Notes under the pieces: generated by a model
What the model was told of the DNA's origin: nothing
The model's input: only the letters and a program-made list of their open reading frames with translations
Database searches by the model: none
Shown: in pieces, positions 17,002-18,857 of the stretch
Numbering within the stretch: position 1 is the first letter of the stretch
Layout: every line of letters starts with the position of its first letter
Assembly: GCA_000697055.1 (NCBI GenBank)
Contig: JNDT01001171.1
Location: 1 to 18,857, forward strand
Direction: 5' to 3'
Source: Saksenaea vasiformis B4078
Lineage: Eukaryota; Mucoromycota; Mucoromycetes; Mucorales; Saksenaeaceae
DNA length: 18,857 nt
Translations under genes and position numbers: made by a program

Positions 17002-17519
17002 TCAAACGAATTCGAGTCTTTGGGAATTATTCAGCCTGTATGATTATCGCATAAATCTAGCGAACCTATCTTACCAGGTATTATACGCACGTAGGAAGGA
17101 ATAATAACTCTCTGATTTTGATACCAATTGTATGATTGTACTGGGAGGATTTTCACTTAACACCAGCTTCATGTGCCTTGTACCTGGAGAATAAAACACT
17201 TTTAGGACTATCTCGCGATTGGAAGTGGATAACAAAAAAAAACCCTGTATAATCAATATACCAGATTCTTGCAGCAGAAAGCACCATTTGAGTAATTCAT
17301 TATCTTCTGTAGCCCACTTCAATGAAGTAACTTCATTCAACGGCAGGTTGTAGACATGTTTTCTGGCAAAAAGGAGCGACTATGAGCAGTTAAAAACCAC
17401 GCGTTGCAGTATCACCCCTATTTTCAATTCATACGGGGATAATAGTACTACCATGTACACATAAGCGTATCCTCTGCAACGTATATGCTCCAAAGCTTCC
17501 GATTTCTATTTTCTTGCAT
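17002..17519 (-). CDS. candidate four-exon gene, 100 residues, unknown function
   Basis: Model on the minus strand: 17519-17461, 17362-17262, 17183-17075 and 17035-17002; phases agree and the total is 303 nt. The best intron is 17261-17184 (78 nt, GTATAT...TTCTCCAG). It is a multiple of three and has no in-frame stop, so the frame also reads through it; the retained form would add a hydrophobic segment. The last intron is only 39 nt (GTAAGA...CATACAG). If unspliced, the protein ends at AYNTW with TAA at 17073-17071. Core sequence: HVYNLPLNEVTSLKWATEDN, ELLKWCFLLQESG, then TRHMKLVLSENPPSTIIQL. I do not recognise it. The first junction is the least certain. It would be divergent from the FG-repeat gene and convergent with the WW gene. 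Confidence 0.35.
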
Positions 17520-17684
17520 ACAGCAGTGGAGTAGGTTTTTGCTATGTCGAAGTGGAATTTTGTTACAGTGGGAGATAATCGATATCGTTGTGTCCGAATT
17601 TCTTGTAATAGCTGCCGCTATATCATTTCCATCGAACTCAGCGTTCTCGCCCGCTTAAGGGTACATTTCTGAGACTTCCAACAT

Positions 17685-18857
17685 ATGCACCGGTCCTTTT
17701 CGCAGCCGCAGGATCCCGCAGTGAGAAAAGCCAGGCTGGTGATGGACACTCGTGACTTCGTTGTCTGGAGGCAAATCCTTTTGCTGTGCCGCTCCAATTC
17801 TTTAACGCTGCATCCTGCAAACCACAGCTTTCGCACAGAGCAATGAGGTAATGCCGTTGTTTCTCGAGGAACCTCAGATTCTCACGAAACAATCAAACTT
17901 ATCTACCTTCTAATGACTATAATGCGGATTCTAGTCAACCTGATCAAAGTACGGACATAAAGATCGATGAACAAACGTTGAAAAGCGAGAACAAACCTAT
18001 ATCTGAGGGCAACGCGTCGAGCGAGCGATCTTCGCCATCAAGCTCTTATAACATTTTGCAAGCAAGACCTGAACCAGAAACGTCCGCCTCTGGACCTGCT
18101 GAGCAACCCATCGGAAGCCCAACCAGTGCCCCGCAAGATGCTGGCACCAACACGCCAAACTCCCCTTTTAGCATCGTTTCTCTATCCTCTGTAGCGAGCG
18201 AATCGTCAACACAATCTGCCACTGAGTTTGTGATCGTTAATGCTTCCTCTTCAAGTGCTTCGCCAGCTCCTATTGCATCGGAGGAGCCAAATGCGGCAAA
18301 AGCAAGGAGCCCGTCGACGACGCCTCCTGTAGCCGCAGAAACGTATAAACCTTCGTTAGAATCATCCACAGAAAGAAGGCCAGATGCTGACTCACCTTCG
18401 CCTTCGCAATTCACATTTGGAAAGATCAGAACTGCCGAACACCTTGCGTCAGTTGCGACGACATCGACGTCGCCGTTTTTATTTGGCAAGATTTCTGATC
18501 AAGCAAATGACGGTGTGACTAAACAATCCACCTTCGATCCTTTGAAAGCTCACCCGTTTGAAATGAAGCAAGGCAACCAAAAAAACAAAGACATGACCGA
18601 TAAACTAGCAACAACTACAACACATGAGAGAAATATCCCCAGTAGCTCATCGTCACCTTTCTCGGGAACTGCGCCTCTTTCGATACCGTTCACTTTTGGC
18701 AAACAAAAAGAAACAGATACTGAGAAATCAATGAGTATGAGTTCCTCATCCACTGTGGACAATGAAAAGAAGTCCGTACCTACGCCGGTAGCATTTCCAT
18801 CTGAGAAGTCTAAACTAACACAAGCGGACAATTTGACCACGATCATTCCTATCGCAT
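17685..18857 (+). CDS. FG-repeat nucleoporin-like protein, 5' part (runs off window)
   Basis: From about 17851 to the window end one plus-strand frame has no stop, but it has no ATG until well downstream. A spliced model supplies the start: exon 17685-17720 (MHRSFSQPQDPA), intron 17721-17770 (50 nt, GTGAGA...GGAG), exon 17771-17847 (ANPFAVPLQFF...), intron 17848-17934 (87 nt, GTAATG..., branch CTAATGAC, end TTCTAG), then exon 17935 onward. The visible 345 codons are Ser/Thr/Pro-rich and disordered, with FG motifs FTFG (18410-18421), FLFG (18476-18487) and FTFG (18689-18700), each followed by Lys. FxFG motifs bind transport receptors in nuclear pores; Nup2/Nup50- or Nup1-like proteins are candidates. 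The minus-strand frames here are shadows. Intron 2 is well supported; the first exon is less certain, and the C-terminus lies outside. Confidence 0.65.

Noticed and set aside
17544..17672. Plus-strand frame MSKWNFVTVGDNRYRC... with C..C spacing, resembling a BED zinc finger
   Set aside because: It stops after 42 codons before any His pair and shows no splice to the FG-repeat gene that keeps frame. The resemblance is too short to support.
17618..17892. Minus-strand open frames of 72 and 84 codons (one with a Cys-rich look)
   Set aside because: They overlap each other in different frames and are antisense to the first exons of the FG-repeat gene; no domain is recognisable.
18046..18846. Minus-strand open frames of 147 and 98 codons
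   Set aside because: They lie opposite the FG-repeat frame. Their Ser/Val/Gly-rich translation is the mirror of Ser/Pro/Thr codons on the plus strand.

Overview
The window reads as nuclear DNA of an early-diverging filamentous fungus, most likely Mucoromycota (Mucorales-like). This is inference from several signs. Genes are small and intron-containing, and most introns are 44-96 nt with GT..AG ends. A DET2/SRD5A1-type steroid 5-alpha-reductase sits beside Sec4/Rab8 and FBXL-type F-box/LRR genes. The gaps hold decayed transposons carrying FAR1-like zinc domains, a pogo/Tigger DDE domain and PD-(D/E)XK-like domains. No species is named.

Layout. 304-1134 (+) is a two-exon 5-alpha-reductase-like gene. 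It converges, with 24 bp between stops, on a five-repeat Myb-type protein (2282-1159, -) whose first 40 residues look like a mitochondrial presequence. From 2.66 to 7.4 kb lies a transposon graveyard: a broken FAR1-like domain, a complete 393-bp CACTA-ended non-autonomous element, a frameshifted PD-(D/E)XK-like ORF, two related minus-strand 'NERP' ORF relics, and the first copy of an ~800-bp unknown repeat.

A clean block follows: a three-exon F-box/LRR gene with a C-terminal CaaX box (7634-9169, +), convergent with a six-exon Sec4/Rab8 GTPase (10568-9598, -). Upstream of the GTPase are good candidate leader introns and a tiny spliced gene (11463-11030, -) with its own TACTAAC branch site and AATAAA. 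From 12.2 to 15.7 kb lies a second graveyard: a pogo/Tigger transposase relic, the second copy of the ~800-bp repeat, and a second FAR1-like relic on the minus strand.

The right end holds a single-exon WW-domain protein (15972-16823, +), a possible 100-residue spliced minus-strand gene (17519-17002), and the 5' part of an FG-repeat, nucleoporin-like gene. That gene starts near 17685 and runs off the window in an open frame; it has no early in-frame ATG unless two introns are removed.

The genes form no evident pathway. They are ordinary housekeeping and regulatory genes (membrane lipid reduction, ubiquitin ligase adaptor, secretory GTPase, RNA/pore proteins) with mobile-element debris between them. 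The least explained items are the paired ~800-bp repeat with its internal fold-back, the NERP ORF pair that brackets one copy, the probable mitochondrial Myb protein, and the hidden spliced mini-genes.
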